Notes: generated from the sequence alone by a model not told the origin. Numbered from the stretch's first letter, positions 1-5,986 are shown. The stretch: 7,002 bases of DNA from UBA6244 sp041582875 (GCA_041582875.1 JBFHGX010000186.1:1-7002), one strand, 5' to 3'. Numbers and translations: made by a program.

Positions 1-528
1 CATGGCCGACATACGGGCTTGATTGTAGAAAAAACGGCCAAAATGATCTCGATCGGGAAAAACAGTGTCCTGTTCAGGCAAAAAAGCTCCTCCGGAATCT
101 ACAAGATAGATGCAAGGCAAATGATTCTCCATGGCAATTTCCTGAGCACGCAAATGTTTCTTGATGGTAAACTGCATGTAGGTTCCTCCTTTTACCGTAG
201 CATCATTGGCAATGATGATGGTCTCACGACCATGGATCACTCCTATTCCGGTCACAATTCCCGCTGATGGAAACTGGTTATCGTATTGATTGTATGCTGC
301 CAACGAAGAAAGTTCAAGAAATGGAGTATTTCGATCAACCAAGAGGTTAATCCGTTCACGAGGCAATAGTTTTCCTCGCTCCTTGTGACGACGAACAGCA
401 CCTTCGCTCCCACCTTGTGTATTGTCAGCCAGTATGGTTCTGTATTCGTCAAGAAGTCTTTCGAATGCTTTTCGACTTTTTTTAAACTCATCAGACTGAA
501 TATCTATCTTAGTCTTTAATCTGTACAA
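1..528 (-). CDS. mccB: Acyl-CoA carboxylase carboxyltransferase (beta) subunit, probably methylcrotonyl-CoA carboxylase; N-terminal part, cut by window edge
   Basis: This is the first ~176 residues of a biotin-dependent carboxyltransferase subunit; the rest lies left of position 1 (the family is usually about 510-550 residues). The family transfers a carboxyl group from carboxybiotin to an acyl-CoA in the cytoplasm, here most likely 3-methylcrotonyl-CoA in leucine breakdown. Visible family features are an N-terminal helical region, a GGSEGAVRRHKERGKLLPRE-type stretch ending in the R-E-R-I core, a strand region reading VKGGTYMQFTIKKHLRAQEI, and a block from about residue 141 with YLVDSGGAFLP followed by FPDRDHFGR. 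That last block is typical of MccB and distinguishes it from propionyl-CoA carboxylase beta. There is no in-frame ATG between the upstream stop (TAA just beyond position 545) and a codon more than 100 residues into the protein. TTG at 526-528 gives a plausible N-terminus (LYRLKTKIDIQSDEFKK) and sits downstream of a -7-like box. Subunit type is judged from motif memory only. Confidence 0.88.
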   Translation of the reverse strand, partial: MYRLKTKIDIQSDEFKKSRKAFERLLDEYRTILADNTQGGSEGAVRRHKERGKLLPRERINLLVDRNTPFLELSSLAAYNQYDNQFPSAGIVTGIGVIHGRETIIIANDATVKGGTYMQFTIKKHLRAQEIAMENHLPCIYLVDSGGAFLPEQDTVFPDRDHFGRFFYNQARMSAM

Positions 529-589
529 AGTATTAATCTTTAAATGTTAAGGTAACAGACCATCCGAAACGGTTAGGATTAGCTGTGTG

Positions 590-597
590 CAAGTATA
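590..597 (-). promoter_or_regulatory. Putative -7 promoter box for mccB
   Basis: Read on the minus strand this is TATACTTG, one mismatch from the Bacteroidota -7 consensus TAnnTTTG. Transcription would start near 583, giving a leader of about 55 nt before the proposed TTG start. No convincing -33 TTTG is present at the usual spacing. The upstream edge is occupied by the left operator-like site at 625-638. Confidence 0.4.
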
Positions 598-624
598 GCA
601 AAAAAGGCGATATAAAAAAAGCGC

Positions 625-638
625 TGCAATCGTTTTAA
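625..638. promoter_or_regulatory. Left LacI-family-type operator candidate
   Basis: TGCAATCGTTTTAA matches the LacI-family pattern TGCAAnCGnTTGCA at 12 of 14 positions, counting the two free positions as matches, with the central CG retained. The stretch 624-635 is an exact 12-nt inverted copy of 751-762 at the other end of the same intergenic region. Relative to the proposed mccB start it lies at about -42 to -55, where a regulator could interfere with or contact polymerase. That a LacI-type protein binds here is inference. Confidence 0.4.
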
Positions 639-730
639 CACAATAAACGTAACTATTTATATATATGTATAAATTAAGATGTTTTTCATAAAATGGCATG
701 AAATGGCTAAGCTATCTGATGTTTTTTTTC

Positions 731-738
731 TACATTTG
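731..738 (+). promoter_or_regulatory. -7 promoter box (TACATTTG) for the lyase-like gene
   Basis: TACATTTG fits the Bacteroidota sigma-ABfr -7 consensus TAnnTTTG exactly. The same octamer precedes the genes at 1965 and 4852. Transcription would begin near 743-747, about 40 nt before the ATG at 786. No TTTG is found at -33, so the promoter may be weak or activator-dependent. The operator-like palindrome at 748-761 overlaps or directly follows the predicted start of transcription. Confidence 0.6.
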
Positions 739-747
739 ATTTTCCTT

Positions 748-761
748 TGCAAACGATTGCA
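748..761. promoter_or_regulatory. Right LacI-family-type operator candidate at the transcription start
   Basis: TGCAAACGATTGCA is a 14-bp near-perfect palindrome: only the positions flanking the central CG differ, giving TGCAAnCGnTTGCA. This is the architecture of LacI/GalR-family operators, with a CpG at the dyad centre. It lies just after the TACATTTG box, a position suited to repression by blocking initiation. The distance of 123 bp to the left site would allow looping, although it is not a whole number of helical turns. No regulator gene is visible in the window. Confidence 0.5.
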
Positions 762-785
762 GATCATCTAATTAAAACCAACCAC

Positions 786-1796
786 ATGAACTATCCCAAA
801 AAAGTAGTTATCGGCGACATCACCGTAAGAGACGGATTTCAACATGAAGAGAAATATGTTCCAACAGAAGCCAAACTATGGGTGCTCGAAGAACTCATCC
901 TTGCAGGCGTTAAGCATCTGGAGGTAACTAACTTTGGTAACCCAAAAGGAATGCCTCAATTTAAAGATGCCGATAAATTATTTAAAGGAATTCGCAACAG
1001 CAAGCGCGTAAGCCATTTACTTCCCAACGTAAGCCTCACTGCCGTTACCATTCGCGAACGCGCCATTGAACGGGCCATAGAAGCCAAAAAAGAAGGTTAT
1101 GGTCCTGACAGAATATTGCTCATGGTTAGCACATCTGAATCGCATCAGAAAAAAAACTCTGGACTTACCCTGGCTGAGTACTGGAAAATGGCTGAAAAAT
1201 ACATTCCTCTGGCACAGGATGCCGGGCTTAAAGTAAACGGAACCGTAAGTACCATATGGGGCTGCCCCATTGAAGGACCAACCAACATGATGGATGCTGT
1301 TAATTTTACCAAACACTGGTTTGATATTGGAGCCAATGACGTGGAACATGCTGATCATGATGGAAGTGCATCTCCAAACAGGGTATACGACTACTATTCG
1401 ATGCTGCTCGATCACGTTCAAAATCCACACAAACAAATTGTTCATTTTCATTCCCTTCGAGGTTGGGGATTGGCCAATGTTCTGGCCGCACTTCAAGCAG
1501 GCATGACCAATTACGAGTCAACTTTGGGCGGGATTGGTGGTCAGCCTGCCAACTTTGTGGATGGTGTTCCCGTGAGCGGAACAGGAGCTTATTATTACAA
1601 AGATGCCGGTGGTGTTGGACTTGTAAGTACTGAAGATATGGTGGTGATGATGGACGAAATGGGAATTGATACAGGATTGGATATTGACCGCGTATTGAAA
1701 ACAGGTCGCATGGTCGAAAAAATCCTGGGCAAAAGATTGCGCTCCGAAACCATCAATCAAGGACGAATTCCTAAAGAACTCTCAGGAAGAAAATAA
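786..1796 (+). CDS. DRE-TIM metallolyase, HMG-CoA lyase / pyruvate carboxyltransferase family, lacking the lyase cysteine
   Basis: A 336-residue TIM-barrel enzyme related to HMG-CoA lyase and the isopropylmalate/homocitrate synthases. Family features visible: VRDGFQHEE at residues 14-22 (Arg15 and metal ligand Asp16), HLEVTNFGNPKG at 44-55 (Glu46), GTVSTIWGCPIEGP in mid-barrel, an HADHDG segment aligned with the LGDTIG segment of HMG-CoA lyases, and the metal-binding HxH as His220-Phe-His222, followed by RGWGLANVLAALQAG. The catalytic Cys of true HMG-CoA lyases (GGCPYA) is replaced by Gln253 (GGQPANF), and the loop to STED at 281-284 is about 17 residues longer than in the human enzyme. ATG at 786 is preferred over an in-frame TTG at 747 because the latter falls at the predicted transcription start. 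The divergent mccB neighbour suggests a role in leucine-type acyl-CoA catabolism, but the lost cysteine means another Claisen-type cleavage or condensation is equally possible. Confidence 0.85.
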   Translation: MNYPKKVVIGDITVRDGFQHEEKYVPTEAKLWVLEELILAGVKHLEVTNFGNPKGMPQFKDADKLFKGIRNSKRVSHLLPNVSLTAVTIRERAIERAIEAKKEGYGPDRILLMVSTSESHQKKNSGLTLAEYWKMAEKYIPLAQDAGLKVNGTVSTIWGCPIEGPTNMMDAVNFTKHWFDIGANDVEHADHDGSASPNRVYDYYSMLLDHVQNPHKQIVHFHSLRGWGLANVLAALQAGMTNYESTLGGIGGQPANFVDGVPVSGTGAYYYKDAGGVGLVSTEDMVVMMDEMGIDTGLDIDRVLKTGRMVEKILGKRLRSETINQGRIPKELSGRK

Positions 1797-1834
1797 GGTT
1801 AAAAAAATAAGTTTTTTCGTTTTAAATCCTCTTT

Positions 1835-1854
1835 AAGGCCTCTTTATTGGCCTT
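1835..1854 (+). terminator. Weak hairpin, possible terminator of the lyase-like gene
   Basis: AAGGCC and GGCCTT form a perfect 6-bp stem around an 8-nt loop, 38 nt after the stop codon. The following bases (TATTACATTATTTT) are T-rich but not a clean T tract, so termination efficiency is doubtful. Confidence 0.4.
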
Positions 1855-1932
1855 TATTACATTATTTTACTGACAACTGATTGGTTTTAAACCTAAATTG
1901 ATATTTTTTTTTCATACTTCGATCAACATTTG

Positions 1933-1940
1933 TACATTTG
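1933..1940 (+). promoter_or_regulatory. -7 promoter box (TACATTTG) for the foldase gene
   Basis: An exact TAnnTTTG match, with a T-rich run (TTTTTTTTTTC, around 1903-1913) where the -33 TTTG would be expected. Transcription would start near 1946, leaving a leader of only about 20 nt. That leader ends in the A-rich AAAAATTAACTA directly before ATG 1965, a common Bacteroidota translation context without a Shine-Dalgarno site. Confidence 0.6.
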
Positions 1941-1964
1941 CACCTCATTTTTAAAAATTAACTA

Positions 1965-4082
1965 ATGGCAGTAATAGGAAATATCAGAAAACATTCCACT
2001 TTTCTGGTGATTATCATTGGAGTTGCATTGGCAGCGTTTATATTAGGAGACTTTGCCAAAGGCGGCGGCGGTTCGCGTAACGTGAACATCGGTGAAGTTG
2101 AAGGCGAGGAGATAACCATCATGGATTTCAATGCCAAAGCTGAACAAAACATTGACAACAAACTACAACAACAAAAAACCGACAGGCTTTCGGTAGATGA
2201 GCAGTTCAGAACAAAAGACGAAACCTGGAATCAAATGGTTTTCAACGTTATCATGGACAAAGAATACGAAGCTCTGGGATTGGCAGTTACACCTGAAGAA
2301 TTGTACGACCTTATTCAGGGTTCAAATCCTCACCCTGTAGTTGTTCAGTATTTTTCTGATCCCAGTACAGGTAAATTCGACAGAAACCTGATTATTCAGT
2401 ATCTTCAAAATCTCGAAACCATGCCCGCTCAGGCGAAACAACAATGGGTTCAGTTTGAAAAATACATCAAAGAAGATCGGTTCCGTAATAAATTTAACAA
2501 CTTGCTGATTAAAGGATATTATGTTCCTACCGCATTGGCTCAGCAGTCCTTTGAAGAAGAGAACAATAAGGCTGATATTGACTACATCGCAGCTACATAC
2601 AAAAGCTTAAGCGACAGTTTATTTACTCCTTCTGAAAGTGATTACAAAGCCTATTACGAGGCACACAAGGAAACCTATAAACAAGACGCCACACGCGACA
2701 TCCAATATGTAATTTTTGATGTGAAGCCTTCAAACCAGGATATTACAATGGGTAAAACCGAAGCCATGGAGATTTACGATGACTTCAAAAAAACAGTAGA
2801 TGTAGCTCGTTTTGTAAAAGTAAACTCCGATAACAGTTACGATAGTTCATGGTTTGTTCAGGGTCAGTTGCCCATTCAAATCGACTCAGTAATGTTTAAC
2901 AGTCCGGTTGGAACCGTAGCTCAACCCTATTTGGAGAACAACGAATACCATATTGCTCGAAAGGTTGCTGAAGCTATGCGTCCTGACTCAATGAAAGCCA
3001 GTCATATTTTGATTGCTTTTAAAGGCGCTTATCAAGCCAAAGAAGATGTTACACTCACCCGTGAGCAAGCTCAGGCATTGGCCGATAGTTTAATGGCTGT
3101 GGTTAAAAAATCACCAAAGAAAATGGGTGAATTGGCTGCTCAGTTTTCCAACGACCCTTCCGCAGCAACCAATGCCGGAGATTTAGGATGGTTTGCTGAT
3201 GGCAATATGGTTCCTACCTTTAACGAGGCTGTTATCAACAACAAAAAAGGAAGCTTTACTGTAGCTGAGAGCCCATTCGGATTCCATGTGATTGAAGTCA
3301 CTGGTAAAAAAGATGAAGTTAAAAAAGTACGCATTGCAATGATCGATCGCGAAGTCCTTCCAAGCAACAGCACTTATCAGAGTATTTTTGCTAAAGCCAG
3401 TAAGTTAGCTTCTGAAAACAAAACACTGGAACAATTTAATGCATACGTTAGTGCTGAAAATTTAAGTCCTCGTGAAATGCCAAATCTACGTGAAATGAGT
3501 AACCGTATTCCTGGTTTACCTAACCCACGTCAGATTGTACAATGGACATTTAAAGAAGAAACTGAAGTTGGTCAAGTTTCTTCCGTTTTCGATTTAGAAG
3601 ATATGTTTGTTGTGGCTGTGGTTACTAAAGCCGGCGAAGCTGGTTATCCAACACTGGATGCCGTTAAACCAAGAATTGAAAATTTGGTGATAAATGAACT
3701 TAAGGGAAAACATTTAACTGAAAAGATGAATGCCTTTAACGGTGACATGGCCAAAGCTGAGGCTGATATGAAATTAACCAAAACCAACGTAAATCCTTTC
3801 CTCTTTACATCAAGAAACCTGAAAGGATTTGGCGCCGAAAATCAAGCCATTGGTACAGCTTTTGGTTTGACTGAAGGATCTGTCTCGGAACCTGTTATTG
3901 GAAATGCTGCAGTCTTTATGATTAAGTTGAACAGCCTGACCAAGGCCTCAGCTCCTGCGTCCTACGATCAAACCATCAACACCCTGCAAACGGCTTTCAA
4001 ACAGAGTGTGGAACAGGATCAGGCCTACCGCGCACTCGAAGAATCGTTGGATGTGGTGGACAACCGTATCAAATTCTATTAA
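1965..4082 (+). CDS. Membrane-anchored peptidyl-prolyl cis-trans isomerase, SurA/PpiD type
   Basis: A 705-residue periplasmic folding factor that isomerises Xaa-Pro bonds and assists proteins crossing or entering the envelope. The N-terminus has a short basic segment and one hydrophobic anchor (about residues 13-30, FLVIIIGVALAAFILG), so the protein is probably anchored in the inner membrane with a periplasmic bulk, as in PpiD. A helical SurA_N-like region follows (about 35-240). The canonical parvulin domain covers about 343-447: it begins KASHILIAF and contains FSNDPSA, GDLGWFADGNMVPTF and SPFGFHVIEV. Residues about 244-335 resemble a decayed parvulin domain (SSWFVQGQLPIQIDSVMF, then YHIARKV), and about 609-655 may hold another partial one. 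Length and plan fit the roughly 700-residue Bacteroidota proteins often annotated as SurA N-terminal-domain peptidylprolyl isomerases. It has its own promoter and terminator, so it is probably monocistronic. Confidence 0.92.
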   Translation: MAVIGNIRKHSTFLVIIIGVALAAFILGDFAKGGGGSRNVNIGEVEGEEITIMDFNAKAEQNIDNKLQQQKTDRLSVDEQFRTKDETWNQMVFNVIMDKEYEALGLAVTPEELYDLIQGSNPHPVVVQYFSDPSTGKFDRNLIIQYLQNLETMPAQAKQQWVQFEKYIKEDRFRNKFNNLLIKGYYVPTALAQQSFEEENNKADIDYIAATYKSLSDSLFTPSESDYKAYYEAHKETYKQDATRDIQYVIFDVKPSNQDITMGKTEAMEIYDDFKKTVDVARFVKVNSDNSYDSSWFVQGQLPIQIDSVMFNSPVGTVAQPYLENNEYHIARKVAEAMRPDSMKASHILIAFKGAYQAKEDVTLTREQAQALADSLMAVVKKSPKKMGELAAQFSNDPSAATNAGDLGWFADGNMVPTFNEAVINNKKGSFTVAESPFGFHVIEVTGKKDEVKKVRIAMIDREVLPSNSTYQSIFAKASKLASENKTLEQFNAYVSAENLSPREMPNLREMSNRIPGLPNPRQIVQWTFKEETEVGQVSSVFDLEDMFVVAVVTKAGEAGYPTLDAVKPRIENLVINELKGKHLTEKMNAFNGDMAKAEADMKLTKTNVNPFLFTSRNLKGFGAENQAIGTAFGLTEGSVSEPVIGNAAVFMIKLNSLTKASAPASYDQTINTLQTAFKQSVEQDQAYRALEESLDVVDNRIKFY

Positions 4083-4103
4083 ACGAATTTTAAATTTGAA
4101 AAG

Positions 4104-4137
4104 AAAGCCGTTCCATTTGGTTGGGGCGGCTTTTTTT
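4104..4137 (+). terminator. Rho-independent terminator of the foldase gene
   Basis: AAAGCCGTTCC (4104-4114) pairs with GGGGCGGCTTT (4123-4133) over 11 bp, including two G-U pairs, around the 8-nt loop ATTTGGTT. A run of seven T begins inside the distal arm (4131-4137). It lies 21 nt after the stop codon. The A-rich 5' flank could also allow termination from the other direction. Confidence 0.9.
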
Positions 4138-4244
4138 GTTTATTCGGCTATACCCAGCGCATGTTAGAAAACACGCCCGGTTTTTGGCATTTTTAAATTG
4201 CTAATTGTTCCTCAACAGCCCCCCATTCTTTCCCGATAACTATT

Positions 4245-4301
4245 ATTAACCTACCCAAACGGAGATAAGATGGATTATTCGTGAATAACATCTTGGTTAA
4301 T
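4245..4301. other. Compound hairpin in the gene-poor stretch
   Basis: An inner hairpin is formed by AAGATG (4267-4272) with CATCTT (4289-4294) and TTATT with AATAA around loop CGTG, with a 2-nt bulge on one side. Directly outside, ATTAACC (4245-4251) pairs with GGTTAAT (4295-4301), leaving a one-sided internal loop at 4252-4266. No promoter box is recognised next to it. It may be a small RNA, a remnant or chance folding in AT-rich DNA. Confidence 0.35.
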
Positions 4302-4462
4302 TTACGACGAATAATTTTTTCTGAATGGCCGATTACAAACAGCCCGAAGCCAAAGATTATGCCAGACCAATTTGAAGTTGACCATTCTCATGTTAATGAA
4401 TATCATGTATAAGTTTAACAAAATATCTGCCAAGGCGTGATGATGAAGCCTGTTTCTATTCC

Positions 4463-4604
4463 TTTTAGGAATGTAATACCAACTATAAATTGAAGTTAGC
4501 ACTAAGCTGTTGATGTATCATGCCGATATAGAATTGAAGAGCTTTCAGGAGCGAAGCGAACTTAAAGCTCATTTCGATTCATAATCGGTATAACATGCTT
4601 CAAA
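4463..4604. repeat. 142-nt element with 44-nt imperfect terminal inverted repeats (MITE-like candidate)
   Basis: The segment 4463-4506 and the reverse complement of 4561-4604 align without gaps and agree at 32 of 44 positions, including blocks such as ATGT, ATACC, GAA and TAAG. The 54-nt centre contains a third diverged copy in the same direction as the left one: GCCGATATAGAATTGAAGAG near 4522-4541 resembles the ACCAACTATAAATTGAAG part of the left arm. It can also fold onto the right arm, with GAGCTTT (4539-4545) pairing AAAGCTC (4564-4570) around AGGAGCGAAGCGAA. No transposase and no clear target-site duplication are visible. A degenerate non-autonomous element, a REP-like repeat and a structured RNA all remain possible. 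Confidence 0.45.
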
Positions 4605-4668
4605 CAAGACAGATACAATAAAACGTCTATTTTGACTAATTCCATATAAACCGTGCTGCCAAAATAAA

Positions 4669-4701
4669 TTTGGAATATTCAAAAAAGTCATTTTACATTT
4701 G
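4669..4701 (+). promoter_or_regulatory. Near-consensus Bacteroidota promoter for the lipoprotein gene
   Basis: TTTG at 4669-4672 (-33 box) and TACATTTG at 4694-4701 (-7 box) are separated by 21 nt, close to the spacing known for Bacteroides promoters. This is the only promoter in the window with both boxes recognisable. Transcription would begin near 4706-4710, producing a leader of roughly 140 nt before ATG 4852. Confidence 0.65.
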
Positions 4702-4715
4702 TGGGAAGAAAAACA

Positions 4716-4813
4716 GTCATTTAACAAGCGAACCCCAAAATTTGCTTAGCCCGGTTAAATGACGACATATCATCAACATGATTGTTGATGAAAATGTAGC
4801 ACCTAAGTCGTGC
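4716..4813 (+). promoter_or_regulatory. Structured 5' leader with stacked hairpins ahead of the lipoprotein gene
   Basis: Three hairpins follow the promoter. The first pairs GTCATTTAAC (4716-4725) with GTTAAATGAC (4754-4763), a perfect 10-bp stem, continued by AAGCGAA/TTTGCTT with one mismatch and a one-sided 6-nt bulge. The second, 4770-4791, is a perfect 9-bp stem (TCATCAACA/TGTTGATGA) with a 4-nt loop. The third is a weak 4-bp stem, GCAC/GTGC, at 4799-4813. The density and perfection of stems in a ~140-nt leader suggest cis-regulation (attenuation, RNA stability or ligand/protein binding). It matches no riboswitch class I recognise, and none of the stems is followed directly by a T tract. 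Confidence 0.45.
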
Positions 4814-4851
4814 CAATAAAAAGAATGAGTATTTTTTTAATGAATAAACAA

Positions 4852-5925
4852 ATGAAAAACCACACCTTAAAAAAAACCGTAAAAGCAACCCTTTTTGCCA
4901 TGGCTGCCACAGTATTGATTGGCACATTTTTAACCACCAATGGGTGCAAAAAGGACACCCGCAACCCCACCACCCCCACAGTAAGCGATGAAACCTCCGA
5001 GGCCATGGTAGCCCACATCCTGGAATTTAAAGACAGGATGGCTTATTACCATGAAAACCCAAACCTTAAAACCGGGGGACAACTCTACACTGCTCCTGAA
5101 GCTGTTCTGGAACTGGAAAGTTTGCTCAACTTTAATTTTTGTTATACCGACATCCAATGCACCCAAAAGAAGTTTGTGACCTCGGAGGTGATTATGCCCC
5201 TGGATGAGCTGGAAAAAATAAACGACCCCAAACTCACCGAAGTATATTACGACCGCACCATCGACACCATACAGGCGCAAATGGGCCGCGTAAACTACCC
5301 CAACATGAAATTGCTGCTGGTTGATTTGGAAGTGAGTGGAATGGACAGCAATGGAGATGCTATTGTGAGTGTTGGTGCTTTGATTGGAAATGCGGGGAAC
5401 CTTAATATACCAACCCTTACCGAAGATGGATGGATATATGGCTATGCCGAAGGAGCCTGTGCTGATAATGCCGGGTACGGTGAGGTAGATGCTGCTATTA
5501 TATTAGAGAACGATATCATGTTTCAAAATTTTCCAACACCTGCTGCCGGAATTCTCAGACGCCACACAAACGTCACAAGTGTTGGGCCATTAACACCAAC
5601 TGATTATAGAATGGAAAACGATCCATTGGATAACCTTATGGATTATCAGATATTTTATGCAACTACCGCGGTTGGTTCTATAACTCCTGATACAAGGTGC
5701 TTATCCTATGATATTGAAATGCCATTCTACCGTCAACAATATAATCTCGTCATTGATACACTGGAGTCGCATTACGATTTGGAGCTTGTAGGTTGTCTGG
5801 TAAATGGAGTTACTCCGGACGGTAGTGAAAATATTATTCAACATGATTTCACAATTAATCTAGGTCATGTATGGTATGTCAATGTTGGTGTACCGTACGA
5901 AATAGACAATATTTTAGCATATTAA
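4852..5925 (+). CDS. Predicted lipoprotein of unknown function
   Basis: I do not recognise this protein. From ATG 4852 it has 357 residues, beginning with a lysine-containing N-region, a hydrophobic core (about residues 12-27) and a candidate lipidation cysteine at 32 in TTNGC-KKDT. That lipobox is loose at -3 and -2, but Bacteroidota lipoboxes often are. The mature part is acidic and mixed in character: an N-terminal helical stretch (SEAMVAHILEFKDRMAYYHE), a segment LYTAPEAVLELESLLNFNF whose pattern resembles other secreted Bacteroidota proteins of unknown role, then MKLLLVDLEVSGMDSNGDAI and a beta-rich C-terminal half. It has five further cysteines, two as CYTDIQC. In-frame starts at 4840, 4825 and GTG 4810 would only lengthen the N-region; 4852 gives the most normal signal peptide. 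Codon choice shifts from C-ending to T/A-ending codons around 5330-5400. The structured leader upstream and the propeller-like gene downstream suggest a shared envelope or secretion role. Confidence 0.8.
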   Translation: MKNHTLKKTVKATLFAMAATVLIGTFLTTNGCKKDTRNPTTPTVSDETSEAMVAHILEFKDRMAYYHENPNLKTGGQLYTAPEAVLELESLLNFNFCYTDIQCTQKKFVTSEVIMPLDELEKINDPKLTEVYYDRTIDTIQAQMGRVNYPNMKLLLVDLEVSGMDSNGDAIVSVGALIGNAGNLNIPTLTEDGWIYGYAEGACADNAGYGEVDAAIILENDIMFQNFPTPAAGILRRHTNVTSVGPLTPTDYRMENDPLDNLMDYQIFYATTAVGSITPDTRCLSYDIEMPFYRQQYNLVIDTLESHYDLELVGCLVNGVTPDGSENIIQHDFTINLGHVWYVNVGVPYEIDNILAY

Positions 5926-5932
5926 CCAATTG

Positions 5933-5970
5933 CCTTAGGGTAAATGTAAATCAAATCATTTACCCTGAGG
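5933..5970 (+). other. Long hairpin between the lipoprotein and propeller genes
   Basis: CCTTAGGGTAAATG (5933-5946) pairs with CATTTACCCTGAGG (5957-5970) along 14 positions with a single G-U pair, around a 10-nt A/T-rich loop. It begins 8 nt after the lipoprotein stop and ends 16 nt before the next ATG. The bases after it (TCGCTTAAAA) lack a T tract, so it is more likely a 3'-end stabiliser, partial attenuator or protein-binding site than a classical intrinsic terminator. Confidence 0.6.
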
Positions 5971-5986
5971 TCGCTTAAAATAACTC

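Noticed and set aside
747..785. TTG start that would add 13 residues to the lyase-like protein
   Set aside because: It falls at the predicted transcription start and inside the operator-like palindrome, and the added residues are not part of the family fold.
1017..1496. Long antisense frame (159 codons) opposite the lyase-like gene
   Set aside because: It is a shadow of the strongly conserved plus-strand enzyme; the translation shows no family features.
1883..1893. Odd-length palindrome GGTTTTAAACC upstream of the foldase promoter
   Set aside because: Only 5 bp per half in AT-rich DNA, no second copy nearby; too weak to call an operator.
4325..4375. Short plus-strand frame of 16 codons (MADYKQPEAKDYARPI)
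   Set aside because: It looks gene-like in composition and could be a remnant of a lost gene. It has no promoter and no continuation in neighbouring frames, so it cannot be supported.
4302..4502. Minus-strand 66-codon open frame in the gene-poor stretch
   Set aside because: No recognisable motif, unusual composition rich in His, Arg, Tyr and Trp, no promoter box, and it runs into the inverted-repeat element. It is most likely a chance frame.
4778..4819. 13-codon possible leader peptide (MIVDENVAPKSCQ) whose ATG sits in the second leader hairpin
   Set aside because: Position in the leader is suggestive of translational attenuation, but there is no run of one amino acid, no start context and no terminator pairing that would make it more than coincidence.
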